DNA of 64,000 nucleotides from Cytophagales bacterium (GTDB lineage Bacteria; Bacteroidota; Bacteroidia; Cytophagales; Thermoflexibacteraceae): the NCBI GenBank assembly GCA_013299115.1, contig JAAFKA010000003.1, positions 240,144-304,143 of the forward strand, read 5' to 3'. Every line of letters starts with the position of its first letter. Position 1 is the stretch's first letter. Both the position numbers and the translations under genes were made by a program. Of the stretch, positions 17,591 to 28,500 are shown in pieces. Below the pieces are notes generated by a model. The model worked only from the letters and a program-made list of their open reading frames with translations. It had not been told where the DNA came from and made no database searches.

Positions 17591-18211
17591 TTATTGCCTA
17601 TGCACAATCTTGCCGTTTGCAGCCACATCATAATTGATAAATTTATTGCGACCTACCAATTTTTCTTGACACAAAATCATTTGGCTATCTGAAACTACAC
17701 TTTCTCTTGTGATTTTATTGGTAGTTTGCCCATCTTTTACAAAATACCTGCCTTGTATAAGCACCCCCGATACAAAATCTCCTTGCGGCGTATAGTTCAT
17801 GAGGTAAGTGCTGGTGGCATCTTTTTCGAGGTCGGAGATGATAAGAGAAACAAAATTTTGACTCAACGGGATTTTGCAAACCATATAGTAGCTTTTGGTT
17901 TTGTCCAATTCAATGTCTTTTTCATCTGCTCCATTGATAAGGAGTTGGTGGTTGAGTACCAAATTTCCGTAGATAAAAGCCTGACAAGCCGCCGAGTCTA
18001 TCTTGGCGGGGCTAATTTGCCTATCTAACCATTCTTCTCCAAAGGTGGTGGGCAAAGTTTTAGTTTCATCAGGGAATAACAACGCAAAATTAGCAAATCT
18101 TTCAGCTTTTGCTTGGGAAGTTTCGCCTTCTGCTTTGTTATTTTTGGGTTGGCAACCAACTAAAGCCAAAGCCAATAGCCAGCACCATAAAAAGTAATAT
18201 TTCGATTGCAT
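17591..18211 (-). CDS. Putative lipoprotein
   Basis: A 206-residue protein with a lipoprotein signal: MQSKYYFLWCWLLALALVGC, with LVGC as lipobox. The mature protein has no domain I recognise. It contains a moderately hydrophilic stretch (SPAKIDSAACQAFIYGNLVL) and a possible beta-rich core (YYMVCKIPLSQNFVSLIISDLE, FVSGVLIQGRYFVKDG). It is expected in the periplasm or outer membrane. It sits alone; a 55-base perfect palindrome lies just upstream of its ATG, within the likely leader. Confidence 0.65.
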   Translation of the reverse strand: MQSKYYFLWCWLLALALVGCQPKNNKAEGETSQAKAERFANFALLFPDETKTLPTTFGEEWLDRQISPAKIDSAACQAFIYGNLVLNHQLLINGADEKDIELDKTKSYYMVCKIPLSQNFVSLIISDLEKDATSTYLMNYTPQGDFVSGVLIQGRYFVKDGQTTNKITRESVVSDSQMILCQEKLVGRNKFINYDVAANGKIVHRQ

Positions 18212-18230
18212 ATTGTTTGTGATTAATTAA

Positions 18231-18285
18231 GTAGTGTGGGTTTCAACCCACACATTTGTTATGTGTGGGTTGAAACCCACACTAC
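18231..18285. repeat. Perfect inverted repeat, 25-base arms
   Basis: Arms beginning GTAGTGTGGGTTTCAACCC, loop TTGTT, then the exact reverse complement. It lies between the divergent lipoprotein and DUF3078 genes. Confidence 0.85.
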
Positions 18286-18377
18286 AACGCAATTTACACA
18301 AAAAGTTGATAGTTGCCCTTTTATCGGATTTTTTTATTCATTTATCGAAATCGAAAATGAAAATGAATTTGTTGTTT

Positions 18378-18385
18378 TATCTTTG
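18378..18385 (+). promoter_or_regulatory. -7 element for the DUF3078 gene
   Basis: TATCTTTG, 29 bases upstream of the ATG at 18415. The -33 position is A/T-rich without TTTG at the usual distance. Confidence 0.45.
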
Positions 18386-18414
18386 CTTATTATTCATTTA
18401 AACCAACTTAGATT

Positions 18415-19338
18415 ATGAAAAATCATTTGTTTTACGTTTTGTTGTGTTTGTTCTGCTTTCCTTTGCAACTATTGGCACAAGAAACCCCCAAAGAAGCACC
18501 AAAAGAAGTAGTAAAAGACACTGTTGCGTGGACAAAAAACGGTGCTGCCAATTTGAGTTTTGCCAACGTAGGGTTGAGCAACTGGGCAGGTGGTGGACAA
18601 AGCTCTATTTCTGTGGGTTTACTGCTTGACGGCAAAATAACCCGAACTACTAAAAAAAGTATTTGGGAAAACTACGGCAACCTTGCTTTGGGTGGCACAA
18701 GAGTAGGCGACAGCAAAAACCTGTTCAAGAAAACAGACGACTTGCTGATTTTAGGTTCTAAATATGCCTACAAAATCAATGAGAATTGGAGTATTCCTGC
18801 CAATATTGAGTTGCGTACCCAAGTTTTAGATGGCTACACCTTCAAACGTGATGCTCAGGGACAGGAAATGACAGACCAAAAAGTTTCAGGTTTTATGGCT
18901 CCTGGTTATTTGTTTTCTGGCGTTGGTATTCAGTACCAAAACAAGCTATTTAATGCTTCGTTTTTGCCTATGGGTAATCGTACTATTTTTATTTTAGACG
19001 ACAATTTGGCAAATGCAGGGATTTTTGGAGAAAAAGGCAGACAAGTTATTCCTGATTTTGGTGCTACCTTGCGTATGAACTTAGACGCACCTGTAATGAA
19101 AAACATTAACCTCAAATCGTCTTTTATGGCTTTCTCCAAATACACAGACCTTGCCCGCATAGACGTTACATGGGACGTGCTGTTGGTAATGAAAATTAAC
19201 AAATACGTTACCACTTCTTTTGGTACAAACTTAATTTATTTCAACGATGCCAAAGTTAAACAAGATGATGGCACACTCAAACAATATGTAGTGCAGTTTA
19301 AACACGCCTTAATGGTAAATGTAGGGTTTAAGTTTTAA
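18415..19338 (+). CDS. DUF3078-family outer-membrane protein
   Basis: A 307-residue protein with signal peptide MKNHLFYVLLCLFCFPLQLLAQ. The mature part starts with a polar linker (ETPKEAPKEVVKD), then WTKNGAANLSFANVGLSNWAGGGQSSIS, the hallmark of DUF3078. Repeating amphipathic strands follow and it ends in an aromatic residue (GFKF), as beta-barrel outer-membrane proteins do. The function is unknown; it occurs widely in Bacteroidota. It has its own promoter and stands alone. Confidence 0.85.
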   Translation: MKNHLFYVLLCLFCFPLQLLAQETPKEAPKEVVKDTVAWTKNGAANLSFANVGLSNWAGGGQSSISVGLLLDGKITRTTKKSIWENYGNLALGGTRVGDSKNLFKKTDDLLILGSKYAYKINENWSIPANIELRTQVLDGYTFKRDAQGQEMTDQKVSGFMAPGYLFSGVGIQYQNKLFNASFLPMGNRTIFILDDNLANAGIFGEKGRQVIPDFGATLRMNLDAPVMKNINLKSSFMAFSKYTDLARIDVTWDVLLVMKINKYVTTSFGTNLIYFNDAKVKQDDGTLKQYVVQFKHALMVNVGFKF

Positions 19339-19551
19339 TTTATTTTAGGACTTACACAAAAAACTATGTTTCTATGTGTTTAAAACACTTTTTTTACCAC
19401 ATAGCAACATAGAAAGATGCCCCAAAAAGCCAATCAAGTCATATTTGGTAAATCTTGCGTAAGTCTTGTCATTTAACCTTTATTAAGTTTTTGTAAGTCC
19501 TTGTTAAGTTTTTGTAAGACCCAAAATTACAAAAGCTAAACAAGGCTTTTT

Positions 19552-19559
19552 TATGTTTG
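19552..19559 (+). promoter_or_regulatory. -7 element for the 19644 surface-protein gene
   Basis: TATGTTTG (TAnnTTTG). The transcript would start before the GC-rich palindrome at 19571-19630, placing that hairpin in the leader. Confidence 0.4.
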
Positions 19560-19570
19560 CAGACAAAATA

Positions 19571-19630
19571 AAAGCCCCTAACCCCCAAAGGGGGAGTTTT
19601 TAAAAATTCCCCCTTTGGGGCTGGGGGCTT
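19571..19630. repeat. GC-rich palindromic element (CCCCCAAAGGGGG family)
   Basis: Imperfect inverted repeat with AAGCCCCTAACCCCCAAAGG on one side and CCCTTTGGGGCTGGGGGCTT on the other, ending 13 bases before the ATG at 19644. Members of the same family are embedded in the coding sequence at 27006-27870. Confidence 0.75.
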
Positions 19631-19643
19631 AATAACTGAATTT

Positions 19644-22600
19644 ATGCAAACTTTCAAAAACCTAATTATCGGATTTTTTGGAATACTATTTCTAATAAGT
19701 AGTGTTTCGGTTGATGCCCAAAACGTAACCATTGCCAACTCCACAGGGGCAAATGGCAGTTACGCCACTCTCAAAGCAGCTTTTGATGCTCTCAATGCAC
19801 AAGGCACGCAGGCGGGCAACAACATCACCATTTCCATTGACGGAAACACCACCGAAACTGCCTCTGCGGTGCTTAATCAGCCTTCGGTTAGCAGTTGGGC
19901 AAGCCTGAGCATCACAGCTACAGGCAGTTTCACTGTTTCGGGTAGCTTGTCGGGCTTTCCTTTGTTAGACCTCAACGGAGTAGACAACGTAACAATCAAC
20001 GGAGGAAATACACTGACCTTTGTTAATACAGCAGCAACCAATACAGGCAACACCTCTACTATTCGTTTGCGGGCAGATGCAACAAATAATGTCATTACGA
20101 ACTGCACCATAAAAGGAGCAAGCACCATGACAGGCACAACAGGCGGCGGTACAGTCTGGTTTAGCACAGGCACAACCACAGGCAACGACAACAATACCAT
20201 TTCTAATTGCACTATTACCTCCGATGGAGGCAATTTGGTGGCAAAGGCTATTTTTAGTTCAGGAACTACAACCAATACCACTCTTTATAACAGCAATAAT
20301 ACCATTACAAATTGCAACATTGCCGACTATTTCCACGCCACAAGCATTAGCAATGGTATTTATTTGCACCAAGCCACCGCAGATTGGACTATCAACAACA
20401 ATAAATTTTATCAAACCACAGCCCGAACTCAAACCACAGGCACTGTTCATGCAGCCATTAACGTAGCCAGCAACACAGGTAACAACCACCACACCATTTC
20501 GGGCAATGTCATTGGCTATGCAAGCAGCACAGGCACAGGGGTTTATGCCTTAGACGGCGTGGCAGGCACAAGGTTTTATGGCATCTACTTTTCCTCAGCA
20601 GGCAACTTGCAAAGCAACAAAGTAGAAGGCAACACCATTACTCAAATTGCAATAACAGGCGTATTGTCTGGCACTGCAGCCAATTCGCCTTTTGTGGGAA
20701 TTATGGTTGTATCAGGTTTGGTAGAAATTGGTGGCACAGTTCCCAACGTCATTGGCAGTACCACTTCGGCATCGGTAATTAGTTTTAACAGCACCTCAAC
20801 ATCAGCCAGCGAAGTTTTTGGAATTTATACCAACCAAAATAGTAGTATCACAAACAATCAAATTGGGGGCATGACCACTGCCAATACTTCGGGTGCAGTA
20901 CTCTTGGCAGGAATGGGGGTAGCAAGTAGTACAACAATTAGAAACTGCACTATTGGCTTTGTCAATGCAAAGTTAGAAAACACTTCTACAAACACCAGCA
21001 GCCAAGTAATAGGTTTGCACAATATTTCAGGACAGGCTGTTTATATAAACAATACGATTAGTTATTTGACTACTTCGGTGGGCAATTTGGGGGTAAATGC
21101 GGCGTCTTCGGTCATTGGAATTGTGGTAAATAGCAACATTACAGGACACAATATAGAACAAAACAAGATTTTTGCATTGAGCAATACCAACAGCAGTGCA
21201 GCAGTAAACGTAGTAGGTATTTTTTATACAGGCAATACAACAGGAGGTGCGCATTTTATTCAACGAAATTTGGTACATTCTCTCTCCGTAGGTAGCAATT
21301 CGGCAGGCATCATCACAGGTATTCACTTCCAAGCAGGATTGGGGCAACTTCTAAACAATATGGTCAGACTGGGCATAGACGAAACAGGAACTGCCCAAAC
21401 CAATGCTTCGGTTATTTATGGCATAAGGCACACCACCACCACTCCCACCAACAATATCAACAACAATTCGGTGTATATTGGTGGTAGCAATGTAGGCAGT
21501 ATAGTTTCCAATACCTTTGCTTTTTTTAGTTCTGTTACAGGAGGCACAAGAAGTTTTAGAAATAATTTGTTTGTCAATGCGAGGTCAAATGCTACGGCGG
21601 GTTCGGGTGGCAAACACTACGCTGTTTCCTTAGTAAGTACTTCGGGTGCTACTATCAATGCTCGACCACACCAATACCACAGATACCAATAGACTCACTC
21701 AAAATACTATTTCCAATCTATCCAATACCTACAACAGCACTGTTTCGGCTACTGTTGTCGTGGGTTTGTCTTACAGTGGCTTTTTAGGCGTGCATAGTGT
21801 AATGAACAATTCCATTCATAGCTTGTCGGCAGGCAACGAAGGTGCTTTGCTCATTGGGTTAAATTCCTTGATAGGTGATGTTACGATTGCTAATAATTTT
21901 ATTACCCTTAGTCCTTCGGTGGCTTGCAACGTGAGAGGAATTTTAGATGCACACACCACCAGCACCAACCTCAAACTGTATTTTAACACAGTCTATTTAG
22001 GTGGAACTATCAACAGTACCGCAACCTCCGCAGCTTGGTGGAGTAATAACAATACTGCTAATAGAAATGTACGCAACAACATTTTCTACAATGCCCGCAG
22101 CAACACAGGCACAGGAAAAAATTATGCTATCTACCTGAATTACAGCACCATAGGTACTTTAACTTTGGATTATAACAACTATTTTGCCAATGGCACGAAT
22201 GGCGTGTTAGGCTTTTTCAATAGTGCTGATGTGGCAACTTTGGCAGATTGGAAAACTGCAATAGGGCAAGATGCAAACAGCCTAAACAGCAATCCAGTTT
22301 TTGCAGGCACAGGCACAGTAGCAACGGACTACAAACCCGCAGCAATTTTGATAGGAGCAACAGGAACAGGCATCACCGCAGATTTTGGCAACGCCACCCG
22401 TGCAGCCCTACCCACAATGGGTGCGTGGGAAACCACAGTATCAATTACGATGACCAACTTTACACCCACAAGTGGCGGAGTGGACACGCAAGTTACAATA
22501 ACAGGCACAGGTTTTAGCAACCTACCACTTACAGGTGCTGTAAGAATTGGCGGAGTAAATGTCCGCAGCTACACCATAGTTAGTAATACCGAAATTCGGG

Positions 22601-23201
22601 CTTTTACCAATGATGGATTTAGCACAGATTTGGTAGAAGTTGCTAATGTAACATCAGCAGCTTTGGGAACACCAAACTTTACAAGAGTAAATTGTTCTCA
22701 ATCGTTAATACACCAGATATCAACGGCTTAACAGGGTCAGGTGGGCAGCAAGTCTATGTGGCTACCAATTTGTGGAATATCACAGGTTTGACTACCAATA
22801 ACTTCTACCGTTTCAGGGTAAAATCAGTTTGTACTACAAATGCAACAGTCAATACACCTTTTGGAACATGGCTTACCTTGCAAGCAGCAAGTGCAGAGGC
22901 AGAGAAAGTTGGAGGAGAAACCTCGGCAGTGGCTGCAAGCCCTGCCGATGGTTTCCCCCCTGCCAATAGTTTCAATACTTTCAACTTGTACCCAAATCCT
23001 GCTAACGAAAAAGTGGAATTGGTAGCAAATGGCAAAGCAACAGTAGAAATTGCAGACCTTTTAGGTAGAACTGTTGTCAAAGCCACTGAATTTGAAAACC
23101 AAACTACTTTGAACCTGAAACACTTGGCTTTGGGCAGTTATGTGGTAAAAATCACAAATGAACAAGGCGAAGTGGTAAGCAGAAAGTTGGTGATTGAGTA
23201 A
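19644..23201 (+). pseudogene. T9SS surface beta-helix protein, broken by two frameshifts
   Basis: Three overlapping frames (19644-21692, 21646-22731, 22692-23201) together read as one protein of about 1185 residues. A signal (MQTFKNLIIGFFGILFLIS ... SVDAQ) is followed by Ser/Thr/Asn-rich parallel beta-helix repeats with many NNTI/NCTI words. Then come an IPT/TIG-like domain (FTPTSGGVDTQVTITGTGFS), an fn3-like end, and a T9SS type-A sorting domain (NLYPNPANEKVEL ... SYVVKITNEQGEVVSRKLVIE). Frame changes occur near 21650-21660 and 22690. At the first break the sequence looks as if more than one base is missing. Either the gene is decaying or there are assembly errors; both breaks are outside homopolymers. 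A palindromic element encodes ETSAVAASPADGFP before the sorting domain. Confidence 0.75.
22918..22954. repeat. CCTCGGCAGTGG palindromic element inside coding sequence
   Basis: AAACCTCGGCAGTGG, a short centre and CCCTGCCGATGGTTT lie in frame just before the sorting domain. The same element occurs three times at 40295-40454 in an intergenic region. Confidence 0.8.
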
Positions 23202-23230
23202 AAATTGATTATGAACTATTAGGTCTATTT

Positions 23231-25102
23231 TTACTGAATAACCAACTGCTTGCGAATAATTTGCTTGGCAGTTACCACCTGCACTACATACACCCCCTGT
23301 GCAAGGTAGGCAGGAATGGGCAAACGCAGGAGTTGAGTGTTTTCTTCTGTGTTGTCATATAGCAAAAGTAGTTGCCCTTTGGTATCAAAAACACTCACTT
23401 TTTCTATTGCACTTTGCTCTACTTGTAGCGTAAGTTGCTCCTTGCAAGGATTTGGAAACAACAACAGGTTTTCTATTTGCAATTCCTCATTGTCAATAGC
23501 CCTCAATGCTGTAAAACTTACTTTCCCATTTTGCAATTCGGTTATTTTTACTCTGTAATACGAAGTATTGGGCAGAGGATTTTTATCGTAAAAACCAACT
23601 TGTTGTAAGTCTGTTTTTGTTCCCTGCACCACCAAATTTTGTACGGCTGTAAAATCATTGCCGTTTTGCGACCTTTCGAAATCAAACTGATACTTGTCGT
23701 GGTCGGTGGTCGTAAATAGCAAAGTAGCTTGTACCTGCTGTTTGGCTATGCTAATTTCAAAACTCTTGACTTCAGTAGCCAAAATGACCATATAACGCAC
23801 TGTTATCCGAATATGGTCGACAGAGGCAATGGCATTGCGGGCATCAGCTTGCAAAGAAAGCCCAAAATTTGCAGCGTTGATTTGGGCAGGTGTCCACGTT
23901 ACGCCCCATGTATCTGTTAAACCTCCGTAGGAAATGTAAGTATCAGTATCAGGCCAGGCATTGGGGAAGGTGTTGGGTATTGCATAGTTGTTGCCTGTAG
24001 CCACGCCTCCCTGCATGAGCATCACACTATTGTCATAGACTCTGGCTGCTCTGATGGCTATACCGCAAATAACCAATCGGGTTGCCCCTGTTGCTGTGGC
24101 AGATACAGTTTCGTTGGCTGCGGGGGCTGTCAAGGTTTTGGATTGTACTTCCAAAATAGCCCCTACTGAACCACCACCGCCTATATTGTTTCGTACCAAT
24201 TCAAAATTTTCTGTGTAGGTAGCTGCTTGGGTAATAGAGCCACCTGGTCCGTTATTGGTAGTGGCGGCTACTATCACATCACCATCTCTGCTGTTGGTAA
24301 AGGCTGCGGTGGCAGTAATAGCTGCTGGACTTCCTGCAAGGGCATTGGAAGACACATCTACGGGGGCTGTTTGATTGACGTTACTATAGGTATTTAAACC
24401 AACCATTTCTACATATTCGTTGGGTGTAATGGTTTCTGCACCTGTTTCTCCCAAAAAGTTCTTGGTAACTTGCAAATTATAGGTAGTGCCTGCGGTTAAG
24501 GTGGCTAATTGGCTTTCCAAAAGATAATAAATAGCCACTCTATTGCCTGTGGGGGCACTCGCAATATAGTTAGTTGTGCCAAAAGTCATGGCAATACCGC
24601 CGTAGGTTACATTGGTAATGGTAACACCGGGGTTTTGGGTCGTAACTGTAACTTGGTCTGTATTTTCTATGCCTATCACCGCCACCAACATACGATTAGC
24701 CCCTGCGGGAGAAGGCAAGGTATAGCTATGGTTGATAGTGCCATAAGTAGTGGCTGCATTGGCAGAACCTGTGTAGTCGGTCATACTACGAGTTACCCAA
24801 CCCGTAGAAGTTACAGGATTGACAGGATTTGCTCGTCTTTCTATCTCTACTAATACACCTGTAATGGTAGAACTCACTGGAATAGCAAAACCAAAATTGC
24901 TTGCCCGCAAAAAACCACTTACGCCATTGGTAATGGTTGCATAAGCATTGTTTGTGGTTGTAATATTGCCAGGATTGACCCATGCCACTGTGCCAGAATT
25001 TGCACCTGCTCCTGCACTGTTAGGTCCTACGGTGGTTTGTGCTTGGCTTGCCAAGCAAAACAAGACCATAGACAAAAGTATATAAATGAATGATGGTTTC
25101 AT
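23231..25102 (-). CDS. T9SS-sorted surface protein
   Basis: A 623-residue exported protein. ATG 25102 gives signal peptide MKPSFIYILLSMVLFCLASQAQ. The middle (residues about 20-450) is Thr/Ala/Asn-rich with beta-strand character; phrases like MLVAVIGIENTDQVTVT, VAIYYLLESQL and GDVIVAATTNNGPGG recall secreted domains repeated in Bacteroidota adhesins. Residues about 460-545 (FEISIAKQQVQATLLFTTTDHDKYQFDFERSQ) form the conserved beta-sandwich often placed before the sorting signal. The C-terminal domain LLFPNPCKEQLTLQVEQ ... QGVYVVQVVTAKQIIRKQLVIQ is T9SS type A. Function and ligand are unknown. It converges on the broken surface gene, and its leader contains a nested palindrome. Confidence 0.85.
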   Translation of the reverse strand: MKPSFIYILLSMVLFCLASQAQTTVGPNSAGAGANSGTVAWVNPGNITTTNNAYATITNGVSGFLRASNFGFAIPVSSTITGVLVEIERRANPVNPVTSTGWVTRSMTDYTGSANAATTYGTINHSYTLPSPAGANRMLVAVIGIENTDQVTVTTQNPGVTITNVTYGGIAMTFGTTNYIASAPTGNRVAIYYLLESQLATLTAGTTYNLQVTKNFLGETGAETITPNEYVEMVGLNTYSNVNQTAPVDVSSNALAGSPAAITATAAFTNSRDGDVIVAATTNNGPGGSITQAATYTENFELVRNNIGGGGSVGAILEVQSKTLTAPAANETVSATATGATRLVICGIAIRAARVYDNSVMLMQGGVATGNNYAIPNTFPNAWPDTDTYISYGGLTDTWGVTWTPAQINAANFGLSLQADARNAIASVDHIRITVRYMVILATEVKSFEISIAKQQVQATLLFTTTDHDKYQFDFERSQNGNDFTAVQNLVVQGTKTDLQQVGFYDKNPLPNTSYYRVKITELQNGKVSFTALRAIDNEELQIENLLLFPNPCKEQLTLQVEQSAIEKVSVFDTKGQLLLLYDNTEENTQLLRLPIPAYLAQGVYVVQVVTAKQIIRKQLVIQ

Positions 25103-25132
25103 GTCTAAATTGTTGTGTAATGAAAAAATGTA

Positions 25133-25223
25133 GGTAGTGCCATACAAGTTATGCTGTAACTACCTCAGCACTAACATTTTTTTAAGAAGTGTTAGTGCTG
25201 AGCATTACATTTATGGCACTACC
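25133..25223. repeat. Nested palindromic element in the leader of the 25102 gene
   Basis: Outer arms GGTAGTGCCATA and TATGGCACTACC enclose an inner hairpin with CTCAGCACTAACA and TGTTAGTGCTGAG arms. It lies between a TACTTTTG -7 element and the ATG. Confidence 0.75.
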
Positions 25224-25244
25224 AAAATGTAGTGTTTGGTCATG

Positions 25245-25252
25245 CAAAAGTA
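25245..25252 (-). promoter_or_regulatory. -7 element for the 25102 surface-protein gene
   Basis: Minus strand TACTTTTG matches TAnnTTTG and implies a leader of about 135 bases carrying the nested hairpin. Confidence 0.4.
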
Positions 25253-25459
25253 ATATTTTTTATAAAATATTACTTCTAATGACTCATATAATTTTTTGTA
25301 ATTGTTTAGGTATTAGCTTTCATACATTGGCAATGGTTTAGGCAACGTACCTAAATAGTTACAATTTTTTAATACTATACGATAGCTTAAAAAAATAGTT
25401 GTAGATAAACAATGAAATTGACTTAGAAATAATTACATACTTGCATAATAACAAAAAAA
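25253..25459. other. A/T-rich spacer
   Basis: No gene is seen. The words CATTGGCAATGG and GGCAACGTACC at about 25325-25352 resemble a degenerate copy of the palindrome family at 42268-42357. Confidence 0.35.
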
Positions 25460-25495
25460 CAAGTGCTTTTGGGTTTGAGAACCCAAAAGCACTTG
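25460..25495. repeat. Perfect palindrome, 16-base arms
   Basis: CAAGTGCTTTTGGGTT, loop TGAG, then the reverse complement. It lies downstream of the 25527 gene. Confidence 0.75.
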
Positions 25496-25500
25496 CAAAA

Positions 25501-25522
25501 AACATAGCCCAAAGGCTATGTT
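25501..25522 (-). terminator. Hairpin after the 25527 gene
   Basis: AACATAGCC, CAAA-type loop, GGCTATGTT immediately after the stop codon, followed on the minus strand by TTTTTTGC. Confidence 0.5.
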
Positions 25523-25526
25523 ACAT

Positions 25527-28500
25527 TTACTTCACCACCACCAACTTTCCTTGATAAATCAATTTTTTTGCCCCTGCCTGCACCCACACCTTATATAGAT
25601 ACACACCCGCAGCCAAGTGCGAAACGGCAAAAGTATTTTGGTAGTTGTCTTTTTGCAAGACCAACTGCCCCAAGACGTTGTATAAAACTACGCCATTGAT
25701 AGGGTATTTTTCTATGTTTTTGATTTTCCAAAACGGATAATTCTGGTCGGTGCTGCTCACCAAAGTAGGAATGAGTAGGCAATTTTCTGTGGTGTTGATA
25801 ACCACTTTTTGCTCTTGCCATTTGCCTTTGCAACCTTGCAAATTCGTTTCTTGTACCTGAATGGTGGCATTGGCTGTTGCATTTTTCCAACCGACCTCTA
25901 TCTGGTTTGTTCCCTGCCCTGTCAAAATTTCGCCACCTTGCACTGCCCACAAAAATTTTGAGCTGCTTTCGCCACCATAGTTGTAGGTGCTACTTACCTC
26001 ATTTTCACACACTTCCGTAGCACCGCTAATGGTTTTTTGCTCTGGTGTGGGCAAAACGACAACCTCCAAAATTGGCGAAATTCCCTTGCATACGTCTGTG
26101 CGAGTGGTGCTGGTTTCCGTAACCCAAATTCGGTGCTTGCCTGTGCTGTTCCAACGGACTGCCATCGAGGATTTGCCTTGCGGACTTTGCAAAGTGCCAC
26201 CTTCGACTTGCCATTCGTAAACAGAGCCGTTGGTAAAAGAGGTGGTGTAGATTTGCAAATTGTCGGGTTGCCAACACAAAGAACTTGTGCCTTTGGGCTG
26301 GGCGGGGCGAAGTTCGGGCAGAATCTGCACCGCCAATTTAAAACTGTCCACGCAACCCGAAGCAGCCCTGACCTTTGCCACTATTTCGGCTGCGGCGTTG
26401 CTATTTCCCCAATCCACCAGCACCGAGTCTGGGCGTTGAGTGGCAACTACTTTTCCGCCCCTCACACCCCACGAGATTTGGCTGTTGGGGGCTACACTAT
26501 CCAACACATAACTCACCTTCTCCACATTAGGGCAGACAAATTGGCTACCTTTTATAGTGGCACGAGGTACTTGGGGCAACACTGTAACTTGCACTTTGTC
26601 CACCACTTGGCAACTGTCCCAGCTTGCAATCACTTGATAGTCAAATATTTGTGTGTTTTTGGTCGTATTCACAAAAGCAAAAGTAGGCGTAGCTGTTTTG
26701 GTATTTTGCAAGTTGGTTGCTGGTTTCCATTCATATTGGTAGTTTGGGTTAAAAACTGTGCTTAATTGCACCTGTACGCCACTGCAAATGGTAGTGTCTT
26801 TTTGGGCTTTTACTGCCAATTTTGGGTAGAGTTGCAAATTGACAGAGTCTTTGTATTCGCAGCCTGTGGCTTGGTTGCGGACAAAAACGTAGGCTGTGGT
26901 TTTGAGTAAGTCATTCGTTGGATTGATATTTTCGACTGAAAGCATAGCCAAATTGTTGCTACTTACCCGCAACCCTCTGGAGTCTGCAAAAGTCCATTGG
27001 TAGCTAAGCCCCCCACCCCCCGAAGGGGGAGTTCCTAAAGTAGCCACCTGCCCAAAGCATATTTTGCGGTTTTCTCCTCCAAAATCAACAGTCGGCACTG
27101 CCTGTGGGCTGATTCGGACTGCCAATGTGGTGCTGTCCACACAACCCAAAGCATTTTGCAACCACACTTTGACAAAGGCATTTTCGTTGGCTGCACCCCA
27201 ACTGACCGCAAGACTGTCAAGCCCCCCGACTCCAACAGGGGGAAGCCCCCCGCCCCCCAAAGGGGGAGTAAAAGTGCCTCCTGAAACCTGCCATTTGATA
27301 ACTTTGGGCTTTACTCCCCCTTCGGGGGCTGGGGGGCTTGTTATTTTATAAGTTAGCTTTGCAAAGGGGCAAACCTGCGTAGAGCCTGCGATGGTTACCT
27401 GAATTTTTGGCAATACCGAAACCACCACCGTATCCGAAGTGCTACAACCATTGCGAGTGGCTGTCAAGATATAGGTTAGTTTTTGGGTTTGGTTGGTCTT
27501 ATTTTCCAACTTAAACAAAGGATTAAATTTGTTAGCAGAATCTAAATTTGTGGCGGGACTCCACATATAACGTACTCCCCCTTCGGGGGTAGGGGGGCTT
27601 TTGGGGACTAAACTGATGCTTTGCGAACTACAAATAGTCGTATCTTTTCCTGCCGAAATCTTTTTGAGGGCAGGGGCAACAGAAACTTTGAGGGTCGTAG
27701 AGTCTTTGCAGCCGTTGGCAAGGTTGGTCGCAAGCAATTTATAAGTTATTTTTCTTAGCGTATCTCCTTGATTGTCAAGCTGTAACATAGGATTAGAAAT
27801 GTTAGGATTTGACAAACCTGTTGCTGGACTCCACGCATAGCGTACTCCCCCTTCGGGGGTTGGGGGGCTTTGGCTTAGTTGCTTGCTTTCATTGGCACAA
27901 AGCAACAAGCTGTCGGGCTTGGGCAAGGTGGTGGCGGGCAAAACGGTGATGGTTTTGGAAAATTCGCAACTGCCGATTTTGACTTTCACGAGATAGGTGC
28001 CTGCTTGGGTGTAGGTATGTGTGACGGGTGATACATGCGTGGTGCTTGTATAAAAATCTACGCCTAAATCTGTAAAAGTATTTTTGCCATCTCCATAATC
28101 CCACGAATATCTTTCGTACCTGTTGGGCGAAGTACCTGCAAAATTAATAGTCATTGTATTGCAGGCTTGTTTGAAAGTGAAATCCTTATTTGTTCCACCT
28201 GCAAAATTGGAGGGGAAAATGGGAAATTGTGGGTAAAAATCTCGAAAAATAGCTTCTCCCAAGCTTAGATTGGTAGTTTGGTAATTGCAAGCTATGCCTC
28301 TTTCGTTGGGCTTGTCTATTACATTTAGTTTAAAGATTTCTTGGTGCTTTACCAAAGCATAAATTTTGCCATTGCAAGCTAATTGCAAACCTCCTCGAAA
28401 AAAAAACTCACTATTGGGCAAGGGAGTAGGCAAAGCAAGGGCAGATGCTGCAATATTGATGGCTTCTAAATCATATTGAACTAAAATTGAACGTGAAACA

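Larger units (their letters stand above)
19339..19643. other. Intergenic region with repeats and the promoter of the next gene
   Basis: Contains an imperfect hairpin (CTATGTTTCTATGTG with CACATAGCAACATAG, about 19363-19412), a 15-base word TTAAGTTTTTGTAAG repeated twice (about 19483-19518), and the -7 element and palindrome listed separately. No gene is seen. Confidence 0.6.

Noticed and set aside
26037..26765. Long plus-strand frame within the surface-protein gene
   Set aside because: Antisense shadow of the 25527-29333 gene, with no family resemblance.
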